In this document: positions 44,857-54,506 of the stretch, piece by piece | Layout: each line of letters starts with the position of its first letter | How positions within the stretch are numbered: position 1 is the first letter of the stretch | DNA from: Enterobacteriaceae bacterium RIT714 | GTDB lineage: Bacteria; Pseudomonadota; Gammaproteobacteria; Enterobacterales; Enterobacteriaceae | NCBI GenBank assembly: GCA_009668015.1 | Contig: WJYB01000014.1 | Location: 41,500-105,499 of the forward strand | Direction: 5' to 3' | DNA: 64,000 nt | Notes under the pieces: model-generated | Databases searched by the model: none | Seen by the model: the letters and a program-made list of their open reading frames with translations, nothing else | Told to the model about the DNA's origin: nothing | Position numbers and translations under genes: made by a program

Positions 44857-46218
44857 ATGTTTGATAATTTAACCGATCGTTTGTCGCGCTCGCTGCGCAA
44901 CATCAGCGGACGTGGACGCCTCACTGAAGACAATGTGAAAGAGACGCTGCGCGAAGTGCGTATGGCGTTACTCGAAGCCGATGTGGCGCTGCCCGTCGTG
45001 CGTGAGTTCATCAGCCGTGTGAAAGAGAAAGCGGTTGGTCATGAAGTCAATAAGAGCCTGACGCCGGGTCAGGAATTCGTCAAAATCGTGCGCAACGAGC
45101 TGGTTGCGGCGATGGGCGAAGAGAACCAGGTCCTGAACCTGGCCGCGCAGCCGCCTGCGGTTGTGCTGATGGCGGGTTTACAGGGTGCGGGTAAAACAAC
45201 CAGCGTCGGTAAGCTGGGTAAATTCCTGCGCGAAAAGCACAAGAAAAAAGTGCTGGTCGTGTCTGCCGACGTTTATCGCCCTGCGGCGATCAAACAGCTC
45301 GAAACCCTGGCAGAGCAGGTTGGCGTGGATTTCTTCCCGTCCGACGTCGCGCAGAAACCCGTCGATATCGTTAATGCGGCGCTGAAAGAAGCGAAGCTGA
45401 AGTTTTACGACGTGCTGCTGGTGGATACTGCCGGTCGTCTGCACGTTGACGAAGCAATGATGGACGAAATCAAACAGGTTCATGCCGCGATTAATCCGGT
45501 AGAGACGCTGTTTGTTGTCGATGCGATGACCGGCCAGGATGCCGCGAATACCGCAAAAGCGTTTAACGAAGCGCTGCCGTTAACCGGCGTGGTGCTGACC
45601 AAAGTGGACGGTGATGCCCGCGGCGGTGCGGCGCTCTCTATTCGTCATATCACCGGTAAGCCGATTAAATTCCTCGGTGTCGGCGAGAAGACTGAAGCGC
45701 TGGAGCCGTTCCATCCCGATCGTATTGCCTCCCGTATCCTCGGCATGGGCGATGTGCTGTCGCTGATCGAAGATATCGAGAGCAAAGTTGACCGCGCGCA
45801 GGCTGAGAAGCTGGCGAGCAAGCTGAAAAAAGGCGACGGGTTTGATTTAACCGATTTCCTGGAACAGCTGCGTCAGATGAAAAACATGGGCGGAATGGCG
45901 AGCCTGATGGGCAAGCTGCCGGGCATGGGCCAGATTCCGGACAACGTAAAAGCGCAGATGGATGACAAAGTGCTGGTGCGTATGGAAGCGATCATCAATT
46001 CGATGACGCTGAAAGAACGTGCGAAGCCAGAGATTATCAAAGGTTCCCGTAAACGCCGTATTGCGGCCGGTTGCGGGATGCAGGTGCAGGATGTAAACCG
46101 CCTTCTGAAGCAGTTCGACGACATGCAGCGCATGATGAAGAAAATGAAGAAGGGCGGGATGGCGAAAATGATGCGTGGCATGAAAGGCATGATGCCGCCG
46201 GGATTCCCTGGCCGCTGA
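44857..46218 (+). CDS. ffh: Signal recognition particle protein Ffh
   Basis: The 453-residue protein has the N domain (1-85), the G domain with P-loop GLQGAGKTTSVGKL (~105-118), DTAGRL, TKVDGDARGG and the Met-rich M domain (~330-453) ending in a stretch of Met, Lys and Gly (MKGMMPPGFPGR). Ffh binds 4.5S RNA and signal sequences of nascent membrane proteins and docks with FtsY. It is separated from rpsP by a large palindromic element and an attenuator-like hairpin. Confidence 0.99.
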   Translation: MFDNLTDRLSRSLRNISGRGRLTEDNVKETLREVRMALLEADVALPVVREFISRVKEKAVGHEVNKSLTPGQEFVKIVRNELVAAMGEENQVLNLAAQPPAVVLMAGLQGAGKTTSVGKLGKFLREKHKKKVLVVSADVYRPAAIKQLETLAEQVGVDFFPSDVAQKPVDIVNAALKEAKLKFYDVLLVDTAGRLHVDEAMMDEIKQVHAAINPVETLFVVDAMTGQDAANTAKAFNEALPLTGVVLTKVDGDARGGAALSIRHITGKPIKFLGVGEKTEALEPFHPDRIASRILGMGDVLSLIEDIESKVDRAQAEKLASKLKKGDGFDLTDFLEQLRQMKNMGGMASLMGKLPGMGQIPDNVKAQMDDKVLVRMEAIINSMTLKERAKPEIIKGSRKRRIAAGCGMQVQDVNRLLKQFDDMQRMMKKMKKGGMAKMMRGMKGMMPPGFPGR

Positions 46219-46364
46219 AACAAGGGATATAAGGCTATCTTGTTTGCCATTTTAGCTCCGGGGTGTGCTCGAAATGCTCACGTACTACGTGTACGCTCCG
46301 CTTTCTGCGCGCACGCCGGAACTAAACTGGCTGCACCGATATACGCCTTATAACCCTTGTTTGG
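46218..46364. repeat. Large nested palindrome between ffh and rpsP
   Basis: Outer arms 46218-46236 and 46344-46362 (AAACAAGGGATATAAGGCT against AAACAAGGGTTATAAGGCG reversed) match at 17 of 19 positions. Inner arms around TTTAGCTCCGG (46251-) and CCGGAACTAAA (-46326) continue the stem. The centre holds CACGTACTACGTG-type symmetry. The RNA would fold into a long, imperfect hairpin at the very end of ffh. It resembles intergenic enterobacterial repeat elements; I cannot name the family. Confidence 0.65.
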
Positions 46365-46427
46365 CATATGTGAAGCATATGCTGATTGCAATTTCTCCAG
46401 AAATCAGTAAAATTTTCGGGCTTTTAA

Positions 46428-46736
<309 letters not shown>

Positions 46737-46754
46737 TCTGTCACGGTGGTCATG

Positions 46755-47291
46755 ATGAGCATTAAAGCACCTGTTGAACCGATCGTATTGGGAAAAATGG
46801 GTTCTTGCTACGGTATTCGTGGTTGGCTCAGAGTGTTTTCCTCCACTGAAGACGCTGAAAGCATTTTTGATTACCAGCCCTGGTTTATCCAGAAAGGCGG
46901 TAAGTGGGAAGCGGTCGAGCTGGAAAGCTGGCGCCACCACAATCAGGATATCGTGATCAAGCTGAAAGGCGTTGACGATCGCGATGCAGCGAATCTCCTG
47001 ACCAATTGTGAAATTGTCGTTGATTCGTCGCAATTGCCTCAGCTTGAAGATGGGAGCTACTACTGGAAAGACCTTATGGGTTGCCAGGTAGTGACCACTG
47101 AAGGCTATGCCCTGGGGAAAGTCATCGACATGATGGAAACCGGGTCAAATGACGTTCTCGTCATTAAGGCAAACCTGAAAGATGCATTTGGCATCAAGGA
47201 GCGGCTGGTTCCGTTCCTCGATGGGCAGGTTATCAAGAAAGTCGATCTCACTACTCGCACGATTGAAGTAGATTGGGATCCTGGTTTTTAA
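46755..47291 (+). CDS. rimM: Ribosome maturation factor RimM
   Basis: About 178 residues, matching RimM from [20 protein letters not shown] to the end (IEVDWDPGF). RimM has an N-terminal beta-barrel domain and a C-terminal PRC barrel ([16 protein letters not shown]), binds S19 and helps mature the 30S head. The short N-terminus differs from E. coli (MSKQLTAQ...), and starts at GTG 46746, ATG 46752 or ATG 46755 are all possible. It lies 18 bp after rpsP. Confidence 0.96.
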   Translation: MSIKAPVEPIVLGKMGSCYGIRGWLRVFSSTEDAESIFDYQPWFIQKGGKWEAVELESWRHHNQDIVIKLKGVDDRDAANLLTNCEIVVDSSQLPQLEDGSYYWKDLMGCQVVTTEGYALGKVIDMMETGSNDVLVIKANLKDAFGIKERLVPFLDGQVIKKVDLTTRTIEVDWDPGF

Positions 47292-47322
47292 ATTCTCCGG
47301 ATAAACGGTAAAAGACGGCGCT

Positions 47323-48090
47323 ATGTGGATTGGCATTATTAGCCTGTTTCCTGAAATGTTCCGCGCGATTACTGATTACGGGGTAACTGGCCGGGCAGTA
47401 AAAAAAGGCCTGCTGAGCATCGAAAGCTGGAGTCCTCGTGACTTCACGCATGACCGGCACCGTACCGTGGACGAACGTCCTTACGGCGGCGGACCGGGGA
47501 TGCTAATGATGGTGCAACCCTTACGGGACGCCATCCATACAGCAAAAGCCGCGGCAGGTGAAGGCGCGAAGGTGATTTATCTATCACCTCAGGGACGCAA
47601 GCTTGATCAAGCAGGCGTAAGCGAACTGGCCACGAATCAGAAATTGATTCTGGTGTGTGGACGCTATGAAGGCATAGATGAGCGCGTAATCCAAACCGAG
47701 ATTGACGAAGAATGGTCTATCGGCGATTACGTTCTCAGCGGTGGTGAGTTACCGGCAATGACGCTGATTGACTCCGTTGCCCGGTTTATTCCGGGTGTAC
47801 TGGGCCATGAAGCTTCAGCAACAGAAGATTCTTTTGCTGATGGATTGCTGGACTGCCCACACTATACCCGCCCTGAAGTGTTAGAAGGGATGGAAGTACC
47901 GGCGGTATTACTGTCGGGGAACCATGCTGAGATACGTCGCTGGCGTTTGAAGCAGTCGCTGGGCCGAACCTGGCTTAGAAGACCTGAACTTCTGGAAAAC
48001 CTGGCTCTGACTGAAGAGCAAGCAAAGTTGCTAGCGGAGTTCAAAAAAGAACACGCGATACAGCAACATAAACATGATGGGCAAGCGTAA
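47323..48090 (+). CDS. trmD: tRNA (guanine-37-N1) methyltransferase TrmD
   Basis: The 255-residue SPOUT methyltransferase is complete: [20 protein letters not shown], the knot with [22 protein letters not shown] (AdoMet-binding) and [11 protein letters not shown]. It makes m1G37 in tRNAs to prevent +1 frameshifting and is essential. It is the third gene of the operon; the 31-bp gap to rimM and 43 bp to rplS contain only ribosome sites. Confidence 0.99.
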   Translation: MWIGIISLFPEMFRAITDYGVTGRAVKKGLLSIESWSPRDFTHDRHRTVDERPYGGGPGMLMMVQPLRDAIHTAKAAAGEGAKVIYLSPQGRKLDQAGVSELATNQKLILVCGRYEGIDERVIQTEIDEEWSIGDYVLSGGELPAMTLIDSVARFIPGVLGHEASATEDSFADGLLDCPHYTRPEVLEGMEVPAVLLSGNHAEIRRWRLKQSLGRTWLRRPELLENLALTEEQAKLLAEFKKEHAIQQHKHDGQA

Positions 48091-48130
48091 CACGCTCCCG
48101 AATATCAGTTTACCCAGGATAAGAGATTAA

Positions 48131-48481
<351 letters not shown>

Positions 48482-48505
48482 GATTCGCTTATGCGACATC
48501 CTGTT

Positions 48506-48537
48506 AAAAGGGCTGGCCGAAAGGCTGGCCCTTTTTT
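48506..48537 (+). terminator. Terminator of the rpsP-rplS operon
   Basis: AAAAGGGCTGGCC pairs with GGCTGGCCCTTTT (13 bp including two G-T pairs), followed by TTTTTT. Confidence 0.93.
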
Positions 48538-48610
48538 ATGGTATCGACCTCATCGTGTTAACCGTTTTCTCATAAATCATTTACAATGCCCCCTCATTGT
48601 CGGAGGGGAA

Positions 48611-49015
48611 GTGGATAACGTACTGCATCAGCCAGCCTTGAAACGCGCAGCGGCCTGGACCGCGCTGTTCGCGATCCTGCTGATTGTGGTGGCGCCGCTT
48701 ATCTCTGTTTCGCTGCAAAAAGATCCCATGAGCGCGATGCCGGGTATGCACCATGACATGCGTCAGATGTCGATGGCAGAGCATCATGGTGAGTCGCCGC
48801 ACTCAATGCCTGTCGATCACGCCGAAGCCTGTGGTTATTGCGTCCTGATGGCGCACGTGCCGGGCATGCTGCTGTCTTTGATTGTGCTGCTGTGCGCGTT
48901 ATTGCTACGACAAAGTGTCACGCCACCGCGTCAGAGGGTGAGTCACTGGCATTTTTTCCCCTGGTTATACCCCGATACCCGCGCCCCGCCGGAGCGGTCT
49001 GCTTTTTCCCGTTAA
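48611..49015 (+). CDS. DUF2946 protein, probable metal-linked membrane protein
   Basis: From GTG 48611 (VDNVLHQPALKRAAAWTALF), with GGAGGGGAA directly upstream, the product has 134 residues. One membrane helix (~16-36) precedes a Met/His-rich loop (MPGMHHDMRQMSMAEHHG) and a Cys-x2-Cys (EACGYCVLMAHVPG), then a second helix. DUF2946 proteins often sit beside copper or iron uptake genes, and the Met/His loop suggests copper binding. The PepSY gene 58 bp downstream is in the same direction. E. coli lacks both genes here. Confidence 0.82.
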   Translation: MDNVLHQPALKRAAAWTALFAILLIVVAPLISVSLQKDPMSAMPGMHHDMRQMSMAEHHGESPHSMPVDHAEACGYCVLMAHVPGMLLSLIVLLCALLLRQSVTPPRQRVSHWHFFPWLYPDTRAPPERSAFSR

Positions 49016-49073
49016 AAAATAAAACGTATGCCTGTCTGGCGTACCGATAACTTTTTACCTGTAAAGGAAAAGT

Positions 49074-50438
49074 ATGACTACCTGCACTCCGCGCGCGGCA
49101 TGGGTAAACCTGCTGCGGCGCCTTCATTTTTATATCGGATTATTTGTCGGCCCGTTCATTTTCTTCGCGGCCCTGACCGGTACGCTCTATGTAGCGACCC
49201 CTCAGCTGGAAAGCCATCTGTATAAACATGCGCTCTCCAGTGATGTAACCGGCGAGGCGCAACCGCTGGCCGAACAAGTTGCGGTAGCGGAAAAAGCCAC
49301 AGGCGACGAACTACGTCTGCAGGCCGTGCGTCCCGGTTTGATCGCCGGAGAAACAACCCGCGTGATGTTTATCGATCCGACGCTTGGACCGTCGGAAAAT
49401 AGAGCCATTTTCGTCGATCCTGTGACGCTGGCGATCCGCGGCGATCTGACGGTGTATGGCACCAGTGGGATCTTGCCGTTGCGTCAGAAAATTGATTATC
49501 TGCACACATCGTTGATGCTGGGCGATTTCGGCCGTTTGTATAGCGAGCTGGCGGCATCGTGGATGTGGATTGCGGCCCTGGGTGGGATTGCGCTGTGGTT
49601 TTATACCCGTCCTAAACGACGTATCAATAACGCCTTCCAGAATCGTCGCCGCATCCACGTTTCACTTGGTTGGCTGCTGTTGGGCGGGATGCTGTTGTTT
49701 TCGGCCACCGGGCTGACCTGGTCACAGTGGGCCGGTGGCAATGTCGATAAGTTGCGGAGCAAAATGAACTGGCTGACGCCGCAGGTCAACACCCAACTGC
49801 ATGGGCCTGCGGCAGAAATGGATCCTCATGCTGAACATCGCGGTCATCATGGAGCAATGATGATGCCCGGGATGACAACCGATCTGACGCTTTTTGATAA
49901 TGTGCTCCAGGCGGCAAGAGGGGCAGGGATTGATGCGCATAAGCTGGAAATCCGACCCGCTAAAATGGACGGACAGGCCTGGACGGTGACGGAGATTGAT
50001 CGCAGCTGGCCGACGCAGGTTGATGCCGTGGCCGTCGATCCGCATTCAATGCAGGTGGTTGACCGCACGCGCTTCGCTGATTTTCCCCTGATGGCTAAAC
50101 TGACCCGCTGGGGAGTCGATTTCCACATGGGGATCTTGTTTGGTGTGGTGAATCAGCTGGTATTGATCGCGTTTGGCACGGCGCTATGCGTATTGATCGT
50201 ATGGGGCTATCGGATGTGGTGGATGCGACGGCCTGCGCAGGCGGCAGCGAATCCGGTGCAGACCCTTTGTCAGAGCTGGCTGGTACTGCCCGCCAGCGGC
50301 AAAGTTGTGACTATTGCTGTTAGTGTGGGGCTTGGGCTGATGATGCCAGTGATGGGCGTCAGTCTTGCTCTGTTCGTGCTGATTGACTGGTTGCGCTGGC
50401 GCGCGCAATCCGCGTTATCACTGGCTGAGTCGCGTTAA
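49074..50438 (+). CDS. PepSY-domain (PiuB-type) membrane protein
   Basis: The 454-residue protein has four or five membrane helices in the PepSY_TM/PiuB arrangement: NLLRRLHFYIGLFVGPFIFF at the start, helices near 160 and 205, and a pair near 360-430. PepSY-like loops lie between, and a His/Met-rich segment (MDPHAEHRGHHGAMMMPGM) lies in the large periplasmic loop. Such proteins reduce iron from siderophores or act with TonB-dependent metal receptors. AAAGGAAAAGT precedes the ATG. The DUF2946 partner upstream is also Met/His-rich, so the pair may handle copper or iron. Confidence 0.88.
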   Translation: MTTCTPRAAWVNLLRRLHFYIGLFVGPFIFFAALTGTLYVATPQLESHLYKHALSSDVTGEAQPLAEQVAVAEKATGDELRLQAVRPGLIAGETTRVMFIDPTLGPSENRAIFVDPVTLAIRGDLTVYGTSGILPLRQKIDYLHTSLMLGDFGRLYSELAASWMWIAALGGIALWFYTRPKRRINNAFQNRRRIHVSLGWLLLGGMLLFSATGLTWSQWAGGNVDKLRSKMNWLTPQVNTQLHGPAAEMDPHAEHRGHHGAMMMPGMTTDLTLFDNVLQAARGAGIDAHKLEIRPAKMDGQAWTVTEIDRSWPTQVDAVAVDPHSMQVVDRTRFADFPLMAKLTRWGVDFHMGILFGVVNQLVLIAFGTALCVLIVWGYRMWWMRRPAQAAANPVQTLCQSWLVLPASGKVVTIAVSVGLGLMMPVMGVSLALFVLIDWLRWRAQSALSLAESR

Positions 50439-50445
50439 TTCCAGG

Positions 50446-50928
50446 TTAAGGCGCGCTGATGACCACCGCCACCCGGCGGTTTTCGGCGCGTCCTTGCGAG
50501 CTCGAATTACTCGCAACAGGGTATTTTTTGCCTAATCCCTGCGTGGTGAGATTACTGCGCGGGATTTTCGCTCCTTTTGCCCAGGCATCAGCCACAACGT
50601 TAGCGCGTTTAAGTGACAGCGATTGGTTGTAGCTCTCTTCGCCGTAGTTGTCTGTGTGTCCGTCCATCCGCGCATGGGTCAAGCCGGTAGACGCCAGCCG
50701 AGTCGCCATGGTCTGGATCTGCTGTTCGCTTTCCGGGCGGAGCTGATATTCGTTTTTACCGAACAGAATTTTGGCAGACAGCCCCAGCGACCAGTCGCCG
50801 TTTGTCTCGTTAAAGCCGTAGGATTTCATCGCCGCGATTTGTTCCGGGTTGAACTTTCCCTGTGGTGCCTGGCAGCCCGCCAGAAACGTTGATGCCATAA
50901 AGATCGGCGCGAGGTATCGCTTTAACAT
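50446..50928 (-). CDS. yfiB: OmpA-like lipoprotein YfiB
   Basis: The 160-residue protein has a lipobox (FLAGC, Cys ~19) and a C-terminal OmpA-like peptidoglycan-binding domain (SLKRANVVADAWAKGAKIPRSNLTTQGLGKKYPVASN). In the YfiBNR system, YfiB in the outer membrane sequesters YfiR and so frees the diguanylate cyclase YfiN. It lies 12 bp downstream of yfiN in the same direction. Confidence 0.96.
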   Translation of the reverse strand: MLKRYLAPIFMASTFLAGCQAPQGKFNPEQIAAMKSYGFNETNGDWSLGLSAKILFGKNEYQLRPESEQQIQTMATRLASTGLTHARMDGHTDNYGEESYNQSLSLKRANVVADAWAKGAKIPRSNLTTQGLGKKYPVASNSSSQGRAENRRVAVVISAP

Positions 50929-50940
50929 AACGTGTTCCTT

Positions 50941-52161
50941 TTACGATATTGTCTTTGAGCGCTGGTTTTTCACCAGGTACATATTGCGGTCGGCTTGCTC
51001 CAGTAACATGTCTACCGACGTTGTTTCCCACGTCAGAGCAAACCCAATACTGAGGGACATTTTAACGCGATGCCCGTTATGCAGATCATACGGGCGTATT
51101 AACTGCTGTGAAAGCGCCGCACAAATCTGTTGAACGTCCGCGCCGGAATGGACGCCATACAGGATCATGGCAAATTCATCACCGCCCAGCCGGTATGACT
51201 GATGTCGTTTCGCCCCAAATTCTACCATTCTGCTGGCGACCTCGATCAGCACGCAGTCACCCGCCGCGTGTCCCCAGGTGTCATTGATCGCCTTAAAGTT
51301 ATCGCCATCGAGGAACAGCAGGGCAGAGTTGGTTTGTGCTGAGGGGTCTTTCATCAAGGCCGCAATGCTATTACGAAACGCCGCGCGATTCGCAAGGCCG
51401 GTCAGAGGATCGTGCATGGCGGTCCGCATTAGCTGCGCATTCCGGGCCTGAAGTTTGAGTTGCCACTCCTCCATTTCGTCGAGCAGGCTGTTGAAGTCCT
51501 GTCCAAAACGGTGAAATTCTTCGATGCGCTCCTCTTCAACCCGACGAGAAAAGTTGCGGTTCGTTCTGACGTCATGCACGACATCGGTGATATTTTGCAA
51601 AGCCGTGACGATTCCATGATGCAAAGAGTGGGTAATCGCCAGCGCCACAAAGGAGGCGAAGAGAATACAGCCCGTCAGGACGGCGAAGGAGGTCCAGATA
51701 AAGTGGCTAATCAGGCTGTCGCGTGCGGTGATACGCACTTCGCCAATAACGGCACCATTATGCATAACCGGCTGCGCGGCAGGGACCGGGAAGAGCAGGC
51801 GACTCACCAGCGTTCCTAGCGTGTCAGGATTTTCATCGGGGTTCCACGACCAGTAAGCAAAACGCTTCTGATGGATGTCGAAGACTTCGGCGACGGCGAA
51901 CTGACCCTGTTTACCCAGCGTGGCGAGCGTTTCAGTGGCTGCAGTCGCATCGTTAAAGACGAGTGAAGCTTCCAGGCTCCGGCTCATCGTGGCGCTGGTG
52001 AGTTCGAGATTTTTTTGTGCATACTGTTTTAACGTCACCACCGAGGCGATGCATAATAATAACCATACAATGGTCATGGTTATTATTACGCTAATCATAC
52101 TGATACGGCGCAACGTTCTTTTAAACGTTGGCCGTGGCATTGAGGTGAATTCCTTATTCAT
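50941..52161 (-). CDS. yfiN: Membrane diguanylate cyclase YfiN (DgcN)
   Basis: From ATG 52161 (MNKEFTSMPRPTFKRTL) the protein has 406 residues, near E. coli YfiN (408). It has a membrane helix (~25-45), a periplasmic CHASE8-like domain, a second helix (~160-185), a HAMP segment and a GGDEF domain with an intact active site (YRLGGDEFAM). It makes c-di-GMP. YfiR, whose stop overlaps this start by 8 nt, holds it inactive in the periplasm. In E. coli it also localises to the division site under envelope stress. Confidence 0.96.
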   Translation of the reverse strand: MNKEFTSMPRPTFKRTLRRISMISVIITMTIVWLLLCIASVVTLKQYAQKNLELTSATMSRSLEASLVFNDATAATETLATLGKQGQFAVAEVFDIHQKRFAYWSWNPDENPDTLGTLVSRLLFPVPAAQPVMHNGAVIGEVRITARDSLISHFIWTSFAVLTGCILFASFVALAITHSLHHGIVTALQNITDVVHDVRTNRNFSRRVEEERIEEFHRFGQDFNSLLDEMEEWQLKLQARNAQLMRTAMHDPLTGLANRAAFRNSIAALMKDPSAQTNSALLFLDGDNFKAINDTWGHAAGDCVLIEVASRMVEFGAKRHQSYRLGGDEFAMILYGVHSGADVQQICAALSQQLIRPYDLHNGHRVKMSLSIGFALTWETTSVDMLLEQADRNMYLVKNQRSKTIS

Positions 52162-52687
52162 GCTTTTTATTCCGGGCAAGCATTAACACATCCGGGTTGA
52201 CTCTTACACCGCTGCGCGACAGCGCATCCAGATTGACTGAAAATCTTACCGTGTCGTCATTTATTATCAGACAGAAGGCGCTACCAATAACACACTCAGG
52301 GTTTTGTTCGGCGATTAATAGCAATGCTCTTCCCTGATAATTCGCGAATATTGCCAGCTGATTTGCAGGCGACTCATGACCAAAATAAATAGCATCACAG
52401 GTTGCTGCCAGCGCTTCGGCTTCGTTGTGCACGATATGGGGCGTGTACGGTAACGGCGTTGGCTCACTGTCGCTTAGCGCCTGTACAAAATGAGAGGAAG
52501 AGAAAATACAGAGTTTGGGCTGGTCTGATAGCGTTGGCCAGCGGGTGTAGCTGACGATGCCAGAAACGATTGAGCGCACCGATTTATCCGTTTCGGTCAA
52601 TGTTCCGGCAAGAGTTTGCCCGCCGACAATGAACAATAATATCGCCAGAGTCAGTTGGCTTAAAGGGATCAAAAAATAATGTCGCAC
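52154..52687 (-). CDS. yfiR: Periplasmic YfiN inhibitor YfiR
   Basis: The 177-residue exported protein (signal peptide 1-28, LSQLTLAILLFIVGGQTLAG) contains the YfiR domain with KSVRSIVSGIVSYTRWP and paired Cys (KLCIFSS, AATCDAIYFG, NPECVIGSAFCLI) that form its redox-sensitive disulphides. YfiR binds the periplasmic part of YfiN and represses c-di-GMP synthesis until removed by YfiB or misfolded under reducing stress. First gene of the yfiR-yfiN-yfiB operon. Confidence 0.95.
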   Translation of the reverse strand: MRHYFLIPLSQLTLAILLFIVGGQTLAGTLTETDKSVRSIVSGIVSYTRWPTLSDQPKLCIFSSSHFVQALSDSEPTPLPYTPHIVHNEAEALAATCDAIYFGHESPANQLAIFANYQGRALLLIAEQNPECVIGSAFCLIINDDTVRFSVNLDALSRSGVRVNPDVLMLARNKKHE

Positions 52688-52838
52688 CAGAATCCGCTAC
52701 ACCACTCTGGAAATATAAGACCTTAATGAGTGCCGGCAGAATATCATCGTTTACCTGCACAGTCATTATGTGAAAAGGCTATGAATGCGGCGAGAGCTCA
52801 ATGAGGAGCTGTTATTAATGAAGACTCAGATAATGAAG

Positions 52839-53213
52839 TCAATTAAGTCTGGTGGCTCGCATACCTTCATCCATTCCTTTTTGCCAGGCCTGACGTAATG
52901 GCTCTGCATTTTCTGAAGTATCGCAGCTGGCGGGAAATATTTTCCCCGAAACGCCCCAGGCATAGACAAAATCTTCCGTACAGATTCTTTTTTGGCCGTC
53001 GGCATAACCGCGCAGGTATTCACTGCGGTTTACCTCAGGATCGTTAAAATTATCGGAAAGGGTTTCATTACTTTTTACCGAAACACCGTTCATGGCGTCT
53101 TCTTTACCGGCCGTAAACCAGTTTGTGCCAGTCCAGTGTGGCTGGAAGGTGTAGGGATTGATCTGACAGCCTGTCAACAAAAGAGCCAGCAGTGCGAAAG
53201 CAGTCGGACGCAT
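52839..53213 (-). CDS. yfiL: DUF2799 lipoprotein YfiL
   Basis: The 124-residue protein has a lipobox (LLTGC, Cys 16) and a DUF2799 domain with AGKEDAMNG, YLRGYADGQKRICTEDF and GMDEGM-type motifs. E. coli YfiL is 121 residues. Function unknown; it lies between yfiR and aroF in both genomes. The gene has its own promoter region (52688-52838 holds no gene). Confidence 0.94.
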   Translation of the reverse strand: MRPTAFALLALLLTGCQINPYTFQPHWTGTNWFTAGKEDAMNGVSVKSNETLSDNFNDPEVNRSEYLRGYADGQKRICTEDFVYAWGVSGKIFPASCDTSENAEPLRQAWQKGMDEGMRATRLN

Positions 53214-53261
53214 AGTGATTCTCCTTTTTCTTCAGCATAGCCTGACATGAGATAAAGTGTG

Positions 53262-53355
53262 TGTAATTTAAAGTTTACACAATAAGCGGGATTAATTTGC
53301 CTGAAAAGGCTCGTTGTAAAGTATTGTGTACGTATTTTGGATTGAAATCTTTACT
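53262..53355 (+). promoter_or_regulatory. TyrR boxes upstream of aroF
   Basis: The strong box TGTAAT-N6-TTTACA (53262-53279) matches TGTAAA-N6-TTTACA with one change. Weaker boxes follow at 53315-53332 (TGTAAA-N6-TGTACG) and 53338-53355 (ending TTTACT). Three boxes is the E. coli aroF arrangement, where TyrR with tyrosine represses the promoter. Confidence 0.8.
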
Positions 53356-53425
53356 TGATGTGATATTGTTAAGTCACCTCCTTGAGGAAACCACTATCGC
53401 AAACGAGCATTACAGGATCGCCATC

Positions 53426-54496
53426 ATGCAAAAAGACGCGCTGAACAATGTACATATCACCGACGAACAGGTTTTGATCACTCCGGATCAGTTAAAGCTG
53501 GAATTCCCGCTGAGTTCTGAGCAGGAAGCGCAAATTGAGCACTCCCGCCAGACCATTTCTGACATTATCGCCGGTCGCGATCCGCGCCTGCTGGTGGTAT
53601 GTGGGCCATGCTCAATTCACGATCCTGAAACTGCGATTGAATACGCTCGTCGATTTAAAGCATTAGCCGAAGAGGTCAGCGATAGCCTCTACCTGGTCAT
53701 GCGCGTCTATTTTGAAAAGCCACGTACCACAGTTGGCTGGAAAGGGTTGATTAACGATCCGCACATGGATGGTTCGTTTGATGTGGAAGCAGGCCTGAAG
53801 ATTGCGCGTCGCCTGCTGGTGGAGCTGGTGAGCATGGGCCTGCCGCTCGCAACAGAAGCCCTTGATCCCAATAGCCCGCAATACCTGGGCGATCTGTTTA
53901 GCTGGTCGGCGATTGGTGCCCGTACCACGGAGTCACAAACTCACCGCGAAATGGCGTCCGGTTTGTCGATGCCGGTTGGGTTTAAAAATGGTACCGACGG
54001 TAGCCTGGCCACCGCGATTAATGCCATGCGTGCTGCTGCAATGCCGCATCGCTTTGTGGGAATTAACCAGGCCGGTCAGGTGTGTCTGTTGCAAACCCAG
54101 GGTAACCCGGATGGTCACGTGATCCTGCGCGGCGGTAAGGCACCGAACTACAGCCCGGCAGATGTGGCACAGTGTGAAAAAGAGATGGAACAGGCGGGAC
54201 TGCGCCCGGCTCTGATGGTAGATTGCAGCCATGGTAATTCCAATAAAGATTACCGTCGTCAGCCTGCGGTTGCGGAATCCGTTGTCGCGCAAATTAAAGA
54301 CGGTAATCGCTCGATTATTGGTTTGATGATTGAGAGTAATATCCATGAGGGTAATCAGTCATCAGAGCAGCCGCGTAGCGCGATGAAACACGGTGTCTCC
54401 GTAACGGATGCCTGCATTAGTTGGGAAGCGACTGATGCACTACTGCGCGAGATCCACAAAGATTTGAACGGCCAGCTGGCGGTACGTCTGGCTTAA
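53426..54496 (+). CDS. aroF: DAHP synthase, Tyr-sensitive AroF
   Basis: From ATG 53426 ([20 protein letters not shown]) the product has 356 residues, equal to E. coli AroF. It condenses PEP and erythrose-4-phosphate in the first step of aromatic synthesis. The conserved [20 protein letters not shown] and [14 protein letters not shown] motifs bind PEP, phosphate and the metal (Cys, His, Glu, Asp). Tyrosine inhibits the enzyme, and TyrR represses the gene. tyrA follows 10 bp downstream in the same operon. Confidence 0.98.
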   Translation: MQKDALNNVHITDEQVLITPDQLKLEFPLSSEQEAQIEHSRQTISDIIAGRDPRLLVVCGPCSIHDPETAIEYARRFKALAEEVSDSLYLVMRVYFEKPRTTVGWKGLINDPHMDGSFDVEAGLKIARRLLVELVSMGLPLATEALDPNSPQYLGDLFSWSAIGARTTESQTHREMASGLSMPVGFKNGTDGSLATAINAMRAAAMPHRFVGINQAGQVCLLQTQGNPDGHVILRGGKAPNYSPADVAQCEKEMEQAGLRPALMVDCSHGNSNKDYRRQPAVAESVVAQIKDGNRSIIGLMIESNIHEGNQSSEQPRSAMKHGVSVTDACISWEATDALLREIHKDLNGQLAVRLA

Positions 54497-54506
54497 GAGG
54501 TTAGTT

